Source of the DNA: Macrothele yani
Lineage: Eukaryota; Arthropoda; Arachnida; Araneae; Macrothelidae
Direction: 5' to 3'
NCBI GenBank assembly: GCA_039090855.1
Contig: CM076991.1
Location: 74,155,349-74,219,348, forward strand
DNA length: 64,000 nt
In this document: piece by piece, positions 55,669 to 64,000 of the stretch
Position numbering within the stretch: the first letter of the stretch is position 1
Layout: each line of letters starts with the position of its first letter
Position numbers and translations under genes: made by a program
The notes under the pieces: generated by a model
The model's database searches: none
What the model saw: only the letters and a program-made list of their open reading frames with translations
What the model was told of the DNA's origin: nothing

Positions 55669-56475
55669 CTATGTTTCATTAAGATAACTTTTTTTTTTTA
55701 AATTTCTTTTCCTATCCCGGTTTTCTTGTCTTTTTTGTCGGTTTTTCTTTTGTTGTTCTTTTTCTTGTCTTATTAGTTCTTTCCACAGGCTAGATAATGT
55801 GCTAGGGTCGTTCTGGTTACATACCCTTGCTTTATTTTTATAGATTAAGATTGCTTCTTCCCTTCTCATTTGCCTTTCAGATTTTTTATTCTTTTTTAGC
55901 ATTTTTATTTCATCGAATTGTGGGAAAGTCTGGTTTTCAATGCAGAATTGCACTAAAGCTGTTTTGGCTTCTTTTTTTTGCCAGTTAGATATGTGTTGTT
56001 TAAGTCTTTTTTTAATCTGTTTTTTGTACTTTCAATGTACGATATTGGGGGTATGTGTGCAATTGGAATTTCGTAGGATCCTGATTCTTCTAGCATTTTC
56101 CCCTCTGTTTTTTTTGTTGACAGTCATATTTTTCAAGGTGTGCACTGAGCTTCCTAGTTGTAAGTCATATTTAGCACATTGCCTATTGATCTCTTTACTA
56201 ACTCCTTCCAAGTATGGGAAAGCACCAATGTATTTCAATTTTTTATTCCTCATCTTCTTTTGGTTGTGCCCTTCTTGGCCTTCTTTGCTCTGTGTCATAT
56301 GCTTTTTACTCTCATGTATCCATTTTTTAATTAGCTTGCTCGGGTAACCATACTCTAGTGATATTTTCGAGATATACTCAAGTTCTTGATTTTTTAGCCT
56401 GTTGTTAGATGAGTGTGTGTATGCTCGCCGTATCAGGTTTACTATGCTGTTCTTTTTATGTATCGGGTGGTGCAA
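55669..56475 (-). pseudogene. PLE-F RT end and GIY-YIG linker, minus copy
   Basis: HPIHKKNSIVNLIRRAYTHS and KLIKKWIHESKKHMTQSK (post-RT linker), FPYLEGVSKEINRQCAKYDL, a broken GIY-YIG region near 56030-56110, then the frame MQFCIENQTFPQFDEIKM and KARVCNQNDPSTLSSLWKEL, ending in basic residues. A frameshift falls inside the nuclease. Confidence 0.85.
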
Positions 56476-56499
56476 TGAGTATGGTATCAGTACTGGAAT

Positions 56500-57545
56500 G
56501 TAAGTAGCTTTCCTGAAACTTCATCATATTTCATCAAGGAAAACAACATCTTCCAGTTTGAAGGAAATATATTTAAACAAACACAAGGTGGCCCTATGGG
56601 ATCCCCATTATCGACATTATACGCTGAAGTGATCATGGCATACCTCGAAAAAGAAATTATTCAAAATGTACCTGAAAAACCAATACTGTATGCTTGATAT
56701 GTGGACCACATTATTATAATGTCAAAACTTAACAAAGCCGAGGTACAAGAGCTAGCACAGCGGTTTAGCAAAATTTGTAACACCATAGACCTAACTATTG
56801 AGTTTGAAGAGGATAATCGCCTATCCTTCCTGGACATTCAACTAAAAAAAAAATAGCCTTAAATACTCAGTTAATTAAAAAATGGATACATGAGAGTAAA
56901 AAGCATATGACACAGAGCAAAGAAGGCCAAGAAGGGTACAACCAAAAGAAGATGAGGAATAAAAAATTGAAATACATTGGTGCTTTCCCATACTTGGAAG
57001 GAGTTAGTAAAGAGATCAATAGGCAATGTGGTAAATAGGACTTACAACTAGGAAGCTCAGTGCACACCTTGAAAAATATGACTGTCAACAAAAAAACAGA
57101 GGGAAAAATGCTAGAAGAATCAGGATCCTACGAAATTCCAATTGCACACATACTCCCAATATCGTACATTGGAAGTACGAAAAACAGATTAAAAAAAGAC
57201 TTAAACAACACATATCTAACTGGCAAAAGAAAAGAAGCCAAAACAGCTTTAGTGCAATTCTGCATTGAAAACAAGACTTTCCCAAAATTCGATGAAATGA
57301 AAATGCTAAAAGAATAAAAAATCTGAAAGGCAAATGAGAAGGGAAGAAGCAATCTTAATCTATAAAAATAAAGCAAGGGTATGTAACCAGAACGACCCTA
57401 GCACATTATGTAGCCTGTGGAAAGAACTAATAAGACAAGAAAAAGAACAACAAAAGAAAAACCGACAAAAAAGACAAGAAAACCGGGATAGGAAAAGAAA
57501 TTTAAAAAAAAAAAAAGTTATCTTAATGAAACATAGATGGCGCTA
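56500..57545 (+). pseudogene. PLE-F RT and GIY-YIG, plus copy with internal deletion
   Basis: RT: FKQTQGGPMGSPLSTLYAEV and, after a TGA, YVDHIIIMSKL, where YVDD reads YVDH, then RLSFLDIQLKKK. A deletion joins this to LIKKWIHESKK, losing the segment kept in the minus copy. The nuclease part has SYEIPIAHILPISYIGSTKN, where GIY reads SYE. Several frame breaks. Confidence 0.85.
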
Positions 57546-57660
57546 GCCAGGCTTGATAACGAAATATATCCAAGAAAGTATATCCGACGAATGGGAACAA
57601 GGAGTATCGGACTCCATTTGCGCGAAGTTAACCACAAACATTGGTGGTAAAGTCGCCACA

Positions 57661-57699
57661 CTCCTGAGGATGCCCAGAAAATGGGTGAAAAATTTTGAG
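57661..57699 (+). ncRNA. Hammerhead ribozyme motif, PLE-F right
   Basis: Stem I CTC (57661-57663) and GAG (57697-57699), core CTGAGGA (57664-57670), stem II GCCC/GGGT, GAA at 57687-57689, AAATTT stem III, U at the cleavage position. Confidence 0.65.
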
Positions 57700-57910
57700 A
57701 ATAAAGAACGGTAAAAATTGATGTGATTGAACCCTAAAGCGAAGATCCAATGAGAATGCCCAGCGGAAAGTGTGTTGAAGGAAAGCTACTCATATGGACA
57801 ACGGACTTTAGGACAATAGCATCAACAAAGACCGGAAAACACGTGTATGAAATGTCTCGTCGCTAGCAAGGAATGCCAAGGTAAGCATTATCTGCTAGAA
57901 TATTGTACAA

Positions 57911-58548
57911 GTTCTTTTGAGTCATTCAATGCTAAAATATTTGCATAATAAGCTCTCTTAACATTTCTTATAGCAGAGTTAAGCATACAAGTATTTCTAT
58001 ATGATTTAAAATTGGTGAAGTCATTTTGCTCTCTTGTTCTTAAAAATTTTAAAAACAGCCTGTTGTGTTTTATTACTATGATTTATCGGGATGAGGTGAT
58101 CCAAGGTTTATGAAGCTTCTTTTTAGAGTTAATATTTTTTAAGGAGATGGTAAGAGCTAGATCATATTTTTTTTAAATATCAAAAGCTAAATTGGGAGAT
58201 TCGTAAGTCTGAAAGTCTTCTCAAGTGATTTCATTTAAAAGTTGTTTAAAATTTCCTACAGTTTTTTTTTATTAATTTTACGGAATTTAACAGTTTTAGT
58301 TTCTTCTGGTAGACAACTTCCAGTCTTGTATAAAGTGAAAATGGGCAGATGATCACTTGTATCATATTCAATTATTCCTGGAGTCACATAATGTGGTTGA
58401 ACACTTGTTATGGCTAAGTCAATTATGGTACTAGTATTTTGGATAATTCTGGTTGGTGAGGTAATTAAGTTTAAAAATCCTGATGCAGAAAGTAATTGGT
58501 TAAGTTGTTTTGGTAATAATTGAAGTCATGGCTATTCCTAGATTTGAC
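57911..58548 (-). pseudogene. LINE endonuclease C-terminus and linker segment
   Basis: SGFLNLITSPTRIIQNTST, IEYDTSDHLPIFTLYKTGS (SDH catalytic block of EEP endonucleases), then KSWITSS-like, FLKFLRTREQNDFTNFKSYR and NVKRAYYANILALNDSKE. Single-base frame breaks are present. Confidence 0.8.
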
Positions 58549-58869
58549 ACTATAAATTTCACTAAAATATGGGTTTTACACAGGAATAAAGGAAATTACT
58601 TACAGTCAAATTTTCGGGTAGCACCCCTACCCCATTGTTGCCATTCATTAGCTAAATTCCAACCTTTCACATCATTTCATGTTCCTTTCACATCATTTAA
58701 TGTTGTACCTCTTTTTCTCTGATGTGAAAGGTTGGAATTTAGCTAATGAATGGCAACACCTACTATAGTGTAGTCCTAAGAAATTGTAGGGGTGCTACCC
58801 GAAAATTTGACTGTGAGTAATTTCCTTAATTCCTGTGTAAAACCCATATTTTAGTGAGATTTATAGTGT
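58549..58869. repeat. Palindromic insertion in LINE endonuclease
   Basis: Arms: ACTATAAATTTCACTAAAAT, GGGTTTTACACAGGAAT, TTCGGGTAGCACCCCTAC and TGCCATTCATTAGCTAAATT, each repeated inverted on the other side with small indels. The spacer is about 50 bp. It splits the LINE between NNSITKQLIT and the QLNQLLSASGF part, so it is a small fold-back/MITE-like element or an inverted duplication. Confidence 0.78.
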
Positions 58870-59210
58870 AATAAGTTGTTTTGTTATAGAATTATTTATG
58901 GAGATATCTGTATTTAAGTCGCTTATTAAAAAGGCTTTTTTTTTGAGAAATTTACATTGTACAGTTCATTTAACACAACAAATGATTCAGTATTGTCTGA
59001 GCTGGGTGGCCTATAACAGACTGAGATTATATAAAATTGATTTTGGATGGTAAGTATTTCTATATTTTTTATTCATTACTGTAAATTCTTTAATTGTGGA
59101 AAAGAATTGATATTTATTATTAACATAAATGGCCACGCCAGCCCCACTCCCCTAGAATAGTGTCTGTTAAGGTTAAAGAACAGGAAATTTCAAGTATTTC
59201 TAATATGGGA
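58870..59210 (-). pseudogene. LINE endonuclease N-terminal part
   Basis: GVAIYVNNKYQFFS-like (GAGVAIYVNN), IISVCYRPPSSDNTESFVVL and AFLISDLNTDIS (GDFN equivalent). These are EEP endonuclease motifs of CR1/L2-like LINEs. Confidence 0.75.
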
Positions 59211-59392
59211 TTTCTTTAGTAAAAGTCCGCTATTGAAGGTTAATTTTTTTTTTTTTTTGACGTGCATTAATGCAATTGCATTTTTGAACTTTTGGACTTA
59301 CCGTTAAATTGGTGAAGTTCCAAGTTGAACACTTCCAGCACGTGGATCTTGTTTTTTTCCCCCGTATTTCTGTTATGTAGATGTGGCATGGT

Positions 59393-59430
59393 GTGTGTGT
59401 GTGTGTGTGTGTGGTGGGGGGTGGGGGGGG
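59393..59430. repeat. GT microsatellite in PLE-C pLTR
   Basis: (GT)n then GGGGG. The matching position in the plus pLTR (63001-63020) is CCCCCCCTCCACCACCACC, so the tract differs between copies. Confidence 0.85.
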
Positions 59431-59543
59431 TCATTCAGTTGCTGGTCCACTTCAGTTTTTTCCCGTTGGTTTTAATTGGCCTCGTTACTAAATGAATTTT
59501 TTCCTTTGCTGCTTCCACATATACTTCTATACATTTTTTTACC

Positions 59544-59592
59544 CGAGTACTTTTGGTAACACTCCGTTACCGTCATCTAGAGGACGTTTGCT
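59544..59592 (-). ncRNA. Hammerhead-like motif, PLE-C minus pLTR
   Basis: The minus strand reads CTCTAGATGACGGTAACGG then GTTACCAAAAGTACTCGGG. Stem II GGTAAC/GTTACC and palindromic AGTACT are kept, but GAA reads AAA and the core is CTAGATGA. Confidence 0.4.
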
Positions 59593-59906
59593 CCGACCAG
59601 CACAGACCGTGTCAGTAGAGCTTTTGGGTGGTTCTCGCGGGCTGCATCTGTTAAAGGCTATCGCTTCCTCTTGGGCATTGTGGCGCCATCTCCTTGTTGG
59701 TCACCGGTTTCATTTTTCGAAATTTTCCATTTTTTTGCTCAATTTTAATTAAATTTCTCCAGCTGTTTCTTAAAATATTAAGTTCATTATGGTTGCAAAC
59801 TTTTGCTCTATTTTTTCTATCATTACCGACTCTGCTATTCTGAGGTGTTTTTCGGATTTACAGCTTTTTTGTGAATTTTATATTTTCAAATTTAGGATAT
59901 TTTTGG

Positions 59907-62034
59907 TTAGCCAGACAATATTGAATAAGTGCAGTCAGTTTTTTCTTCTTTTTTCTGCCAATTTTTTACATGTTGTTTTAACTTGTGTTTAAGCTTATTT
60001 TTGGTACTTCCTATATATGTCATTGGAGGATTTTCTGTAATAGGAATTGAGTAAATACCTGCTTTTTCTAACGTTTTTATTTTTTCATTATTTTTTATTA
60101 CTATATTTTTGATAGTATTTACTTTTCCTCCAATTTGAATGTTATGCTTTTTACAAATATTATTAATTTCATTAGTAGTACCTTTAATGTACGGAAAACC
60201 ATTCACATATTTGATTTCATTTTTATTTACTACAGCATTATTTTTTATTTTTTTAGTACTTCTGTGTTCCATTTTTTTATTAAATGGTTTGGATAACCAA
60301 AACTACCTGCAATTTTTTTTTATGAATTTAATTTCTTTATTAGTGAACTGAATATTTTCTGAGTGCTTATATGCTCTTTTAATTAAGGTTTTCAGACTTG
60401 CATTTTTGTGGATAAGGATGTGCCGAATTGTACGGGATTAGAACAGGAACAAATGAGCATTTTCGATACACTCTGTATTGCAACTTATTTGTGGATTTTA
60501 TAACTTGTACATCCAAAAAGGCTATTGCATTATTTTTATTTCATTTCTACCGTGAGTTCTATTGTTGGGTATAAAGAGCTGTAACATTTGGTTAATATTC
60601 TTAACTCTTCTTCGTTCAGTTTTGATAGAATGAAAATATCATCCACGTATCGACAGTACATTTCTGGTTTTTCTTCCATACGATGCAGGACATTTTCTTC
60701 AATCTCATTCATCACAAACTCAGCATATAAAGTTGATAATGGTGAGCCCATTGGGCCTCCTGAATTTTGCTTGTATATTTTGTTCTTGTATGTAAATACA
60801 TTATTTTCATATAAATAAAACTTTTTTGAATTCTTGAGTTAGTGTGTCATTTAATATTTTAAGATTATGCAACTTCTTAATGACAATTTCAATAGGTTCT
60901 GAAACAGGAGTGCTTGGATATAATGCTTTAACGTCCATGCTTGCCATATGTAAGTCCTTTAGGTCAGTTTTTACATTTTTAATTTTCTCAATAAATTCAT
61001 AAGTGTTCTTGATGGTGAACTTGTTCATGAAAATGGGTGCAAGGAACTTGTAAATGTTTTTCTCTAATGTTATCAATGGTGAGTTTTTTTTAAACAATCA
61101 GTCTCATTGGAGCATCCTCTTTGCGTGTTTTTATCTTTGCAACAATACATGGTATGCCTGCTCCCATTGGTGGAAAAGAGCGCTTAATTTCATCAGGTAA
61201 TGTGCTATGATTTCTTATACTCGCTAAGAATTTAATTTGGTTATCAATTGGGTCTTTCTTTATTTCAGTACAATTTAATTCTTCTATTGCTACTGTCATT
61301 TTTTGTTCATATTCGACTGTGTTGAGAATAATGACTTGGCTGGTTTTATCTGCTTCACAGAATTTGATATTTGGGTCATTTTTCAATTCCAATAGTTTTT
61401 TGTTTTTTTTCATGTTTTAATTTTTTTCTATATAAAAGTTTTTGTTATTTTTGGCATTATATTCTTTTAGAATTACTCTGTATAATTTGTTCTCAACTTC
61501 AGTTTTATTCTCTGCACCAGGTATATTTTTGAGAATATCTTCTAGACAAAGGATGATTTCTTCAGTTTTAGGGAGGCCCTGTGGAAAGAAAGGCAAATTT
61601 TTTCCCTTTTTGTAATACTGCTTTCTGTGAAAAACTTAAATTATTATCAGAACGATTTTCATGCACATTATATTCATTTATGGGTTCCTTACTTAATTTT
61701 TGTTCATCAAATAATGCATTTAATTTTTTATCAACAGTAAAACTATTGGAGTTAGCTTCTTTGTTAGCAATTTCATTGATTTCGATGAACGTACTATCCA
61801 AAATGCGATCTTTCCATGTGCCATCAAATTGTGCAGATTTTGAGTTGCTTATCAGCTTCCATAATTCATAAACTTGAGCATTAAGTCTGAAAATTTGTTT
61901 TCTTTTATTTTTAATTTCATTACTAAGCCTTTTTTGCTGACATCGATGCAGAATATAGTAATCCCTTTTACTTTTAGGCTTGTCTCAAAATTTTGGGGAT
62001 AAATCCAAAGTCTCTGCAAGTCACAAAAAAACAC
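59907..62034 (-). pseudogene. PLE-C RT and GIY-YIG, minus copy (frameshifted)
   Basis: Order on the minus strand: basic N-terminal region (61852-62034), FTVDKKLNALFDEQKLSKEP (61568-61801), then KFCEADKTSQVIIL (ADK block), KDLHMASMDVKALYPSTPVS (catalytic Asp), MGSPLSTLYAEFVMNEIEEN and YCRYVDDIFILSKL (YVDD intact, 60536-60751), and GIYSIPITENPPMTYIGSTK with KHKLKQH (59907-60272). At least five frame breaks occur. All RT catalytic residues seen are conserved. Confidence 0.88.
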
Positions 62035-62069
62035 TCTTGAACTTCAAATTTCATATTTTTGATTTAAAA

Positions 62070-62835
62070 AAAAATGCAACAGTCTGAAAACCTTAATTAA
62101 AAGAGCATATACGCACGCAGAAAATATTCAATTCACTAAGGAAGAAATTAAATTCGTAAAAAAAAATTGCAGGTAGTTTTGGTTATCCAAACCATTTAAT
62201 AAAAAAATAGAACACATAAGTACTAAAGAAAATAAAAAAAAATGCTGTAGTAAATAAAAATGAAATCAAATAACTGAATGGTTTTCCATACATTAAAGGT
62301 ACTACTAATGAAATTAATAATATTTGTAAAATGCATGACATTCAAATTGGAGGAAAAGTAAATACTATCAAAAATATAGTAATCAAAAATAATGAAAAAA
62401 TAAAAATGTTAGAAAAAGCAGGTATTTACTCAATTCCTATTACAGAAAATCCTCCAATGGCATGTATAGGAAGTACCAAAAATAAGCTTAAGCTCAGGTT
62501 AAAACAACATGTAAAAAATTGGCAGAAAAAAGAAGAAAAACTGCACTTATTCAATATTGTCTGGCTAACCAAAAATATCCTAAATTTGAAAATATGAAAA
62601 GCTGTAAATCCGAAAAACACCTCAGAATAGCAGAGTCGGTAATGATAGAAAAAAATAGAGGAAAAGTTTGCAACCATAATGACCCTAATATTTTAAGAAA
62701 CAGTTGGAGGAATTTAATTAAAATTGAGCAAAAAAATGGAAAATTTCGAAAAATGAGATTGGTGACCAACAAGAGATGGCGCCACAACGCCCAAGAGGAA
62801 GCGATAGCCATTAGCAGATGCAGCCCGTGAGAACC
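62070..62835 (+). pseudogene. PLE-C GIY-YIG part, plus copy (5'-truncated)
   Basis: Starts at KRAYTHAENIQFTKEEI, with stops, then KAGIYSIPITENPPMACIGS, where Tyr of YIG is Cys, then a frameshift and KTALIQYCLANQKYPKFENM and KVCNHNDPNILRNSWRNL. It lies head to head with the minus copy. Confidence 0.87.
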
Positions 62836-63240
62836 ACCCAAAAGCTCTACTGGCACGGTCTGTGCTAGTCGGAGCAAACATCCCCTAGATGACGGTAACG
62901 GAGTGTTATTACCAAAAGTACTCGGGTAAAAATCCATTTAGTAACGAGGCCAATTAAAACCAACGGAAAAAAACTGAAGTGGACCAGCAACTGAATGACC
63001 CCCCCCTCCACCACCACCATGCCACATCTACATAACGGAAATACGGGGAAAAAACCAAGATCCACGTGCTGGAAGTGTTCAACTTGGAACTTCACCAATT
63101 TAACGGTAAGTCCAAAAATGCAATTGCATTGATGCACGTCAAAAAAAGTTGACCTTCAATAGCGGACTTTTACTAAAGAAATCCAATATTAGAAGTACTT
63201 GAAACTTTGAAGCACACGAATTATTCTTTCAAGTGATTAT
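62836..63240 (+). repeat. PLE-C pseudo-LTR shared between two plus-strand copies
   Basis: GAGCAAACATCCCCTAGATG through CCACGTGCTGGAAGTGTTC to AATGCAATTGCATTGATGC, then about 75 bp (CTTCAATAGCGGACTTTTAC) also found inverted at 59150-59240. It is placed between the 3' end of one PLE-C and the ORF of the next, as in tandem PLE copies. Confidence 0.75.
62884..62929 (+). ncRNA. Hammerhead-like motif, PLE-C plus pLTR
   Basis: CCCCTAGATGACGGTAACGG, then ACCAAAAGTACTCGGG. Stem I CCC/GGG and palindromic AGTACT are kept. GAA reads AAA, and a 3-bp insertion in stem II makes it doubtful. Confidence 0.35.
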
Positions 63241-63264
63241 TTCAAGGGCAGTTTAGGCTTCACG

Positions 63265-64000
63265 ATGTACTATCGCAATCTTTTTTCGAACCGTGAATTA
63301 AAAACAATCACCAAATTCAAACGTCTTAAAATCAAAAATATGAAATTTGAAGTTCAAGAGTGTTTTCTTGTGACTTGCAGAGACTTTGGATTTATCCCCA
63401 AATTTTTGAGTCTTAAGAAAAAGCCTAAAAGTAAGAAGGATTACTATATCCTGCATCGATGTCAGCAAAAAAGGCTTAGTAATGAAATTATAAATAAAAG
63501 AAAACAAATTTTCAGACTTAATGCTCAAGTTTATGAATTATGGAAGCTGATAAGCAACTCAAAATATGCACAATTTGGTGGCATATGGAAAGATCGCATT
63601 TTGGATAGTATGTTCATCGAAATGAATGGAATTGCTAACAAAGAAGCTAACTCCAATAGTTTTACTGTTGATAAAAAATTAAATGCATTATTTGATGAAC
63701 AAAAATTAAGTAAGGAACCCGTAAATGAATATAATGTGCATGAAAATCGTTCTGATAAGAATTTAAGGTTTTCACAGAAAGCAGTATTACAAAAAGGGAA
63801 AAAATTTGCCTTTCTTTCCACAGGGCCTCCCTAAAACTGAAGAAATCATTCCTTGCCTAGAAGATATTCTCAAAAATATACCTGGTGCAGAGAATAAAAC
63901 TGAAGTTGAGAACAAATTATATAGAGCAATTCTAAAAGAATATAATGCCAAAAACAACAAAAACTTTTATATAGAGAAAAAATTAAAATGAAAAAAAAAA
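63265..64000 (+). pseudogene. PLE-C N-terminal region, runs off the window
   Basis: MYYRNLFSNRELKTITKFKR opens a 189-codon frame rich in Lys (KKKPKSKKDYYILHRCQQKR), followed by FTVDKKLNALFDEQKLSKEP. It ends FAFLSTGPP with TAA at about 63832, while a frame shifted by one base carries on as GLPKTEEIIPCLEDILKNI. The same break occurs in the minus copy (61568). The RT would lie beyond base 64000. It may be an intron acceptor (CTTTCTTTCCACAG) or an ancestral frameshift. Confidence 0.72.

Larger units (their letters stand above)
55302..57902. mobile_element. Inverted Penelope-like dimer (PLE-F)
   Basis: pLTR minus (55302-55670), body minus (55669-56475), body plus (about 56500-57545), pLTR plus (57546-57902). 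The pLTRs are near-perfect inverted repeats (GCCAAGGTAAGCATTATCTG on the plus side). TTGTACAA occurs at 55294-55301 and 57903-57910 as a candidate 8-bp target duplication. Removing the insert restores the LINE linker sequence. Confidence 0.87.
44160..59210 (-). mobile_element. CR1/L2-like LINE, minus strand, split by nested insertions
   Basis: Segments of one LINE lie in order from N- to C-terminus: 59210-58870 and 58548-57911 (endonuclease and linker), 55293-54683 (pre-RT and RT start), 48908-47394 (RT and tail) and 44512-44160 (C-terminus). The gaps are a palindromic element, the PLE-F dimer, a long-TIR transposon and a hAT element. The junctions restore the reading SYLGHLQKFNII across 54683/48908. 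The element is old and dead. Confidence 0.8.
59215..62066 (-). mobile_element. Near full-length PLE-C, minus strand
   Basis: From the N-terminal region (about 62066) through RT and GIY-YIG to the pLTR (about 59590-59240). It has the same family signature as 33374-34574. At its 5' end it meets the plus-strand PLE-C pieces head to head. Confidence 0.85.

Noticed and set aside
56867..57376. Minus-strand hydrophobic frames (Phe/Leu-rich, membrane-protein-like)
   Set aside because: Antisense of Lys/Asn-rich PLE-F coding sequence; hydrophobicity is a by-product of A-rich codons read backwards.

Overview
This window is eukaryotic, almost certainly from an invertebrate animal. It has AT-rich intergenic DNA, tRNA-derived SINEs, RTE and CR1/L2-like LINEs, Tc1/mariner and hAT DNA transposons, and many Penelope-like elements (PLEs). 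PLE, RTE, mariner and tRNA-SINE content of this kind would suit an arthropod or chelicerate (horseshoe crab or arachnid type), but the species cannot be named from the sequence. No complete host gene is visible. Two short stretches (about 38.88 kb and 41.27 kb) could be host exons. Nearly all other coding signal is transposon protein, mostly broken.

Layout. 0-7.4 kb: an RTE endonuclease fragment, then tandem ~150-bp modules, each with a CTCF-like box, interrupted by a Tc1 element (2.03-3.16 kb) and ending in RTE and Tc1 remnants with fold-back junctions. 7.4-9.6 kb: quiet AT-rich DNA. 9.8-16 kb: a mariner remnant cut by a fold-back element, which holds a 361-bp hammerhead-ribozyme mini-element and a large inverted PLE dimer carrying the one intact-looking PLE ORF (RT plus GIY-YIG). 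16-27 kb: a LINE split by a 9.7-kb fold-back element with 9-bp target duplication, itself carrying two hAT-like insertions, a small TIR element and four SINEs. 27-31.5 kb: two RTE 3' ends, a PLE fragment and a Tc1 remnant. 31.5-36.8 kb: dispersed repeats, a minus-strand PLE with another PLE nested inside it, and a second copy of the CTCF-like module array. 36.8-39.5 kb: mostly unique DNA. 39.7-41.1 kb: a complete but dead Tc1 element with perfect 36-bp TIRs. 41.65-43.6 kb: an inverted PLE dimer. 44.15-59.2 kb: one minus-strand CR1/L2-like LINE split by a hAT element, a long-TIR transposon, an inverted PLE dimer and a palindromic element. 59.2-64 kb: a near full-length minus-strand PLE, then a plus-strand PLE pair with a shared pseudo-LTR, running off the window.

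The recurring theme is PLEs. Their pseudo-LTRs (pLTRs) carry hammerhead-ribozyme-like motifs in at least six unrelated sequence versions. Several keep the same plan: a 3-5 bp stem I, a CUGANGA-type core, a stem II hairpin, GAA, and a self-complementary stem III suited to dimeric ribozymes. One version has the core GUGAUCA, a natural C3G/G8C double change that keeps the 3-8 base pair. The PLEs usually sit as head-to-head inverted pairs. Nesting and target duplications allow relative dating: LINE and mariner copies are oldest, fold-back and hAT elements younger, PLEs and SINEs youngest.
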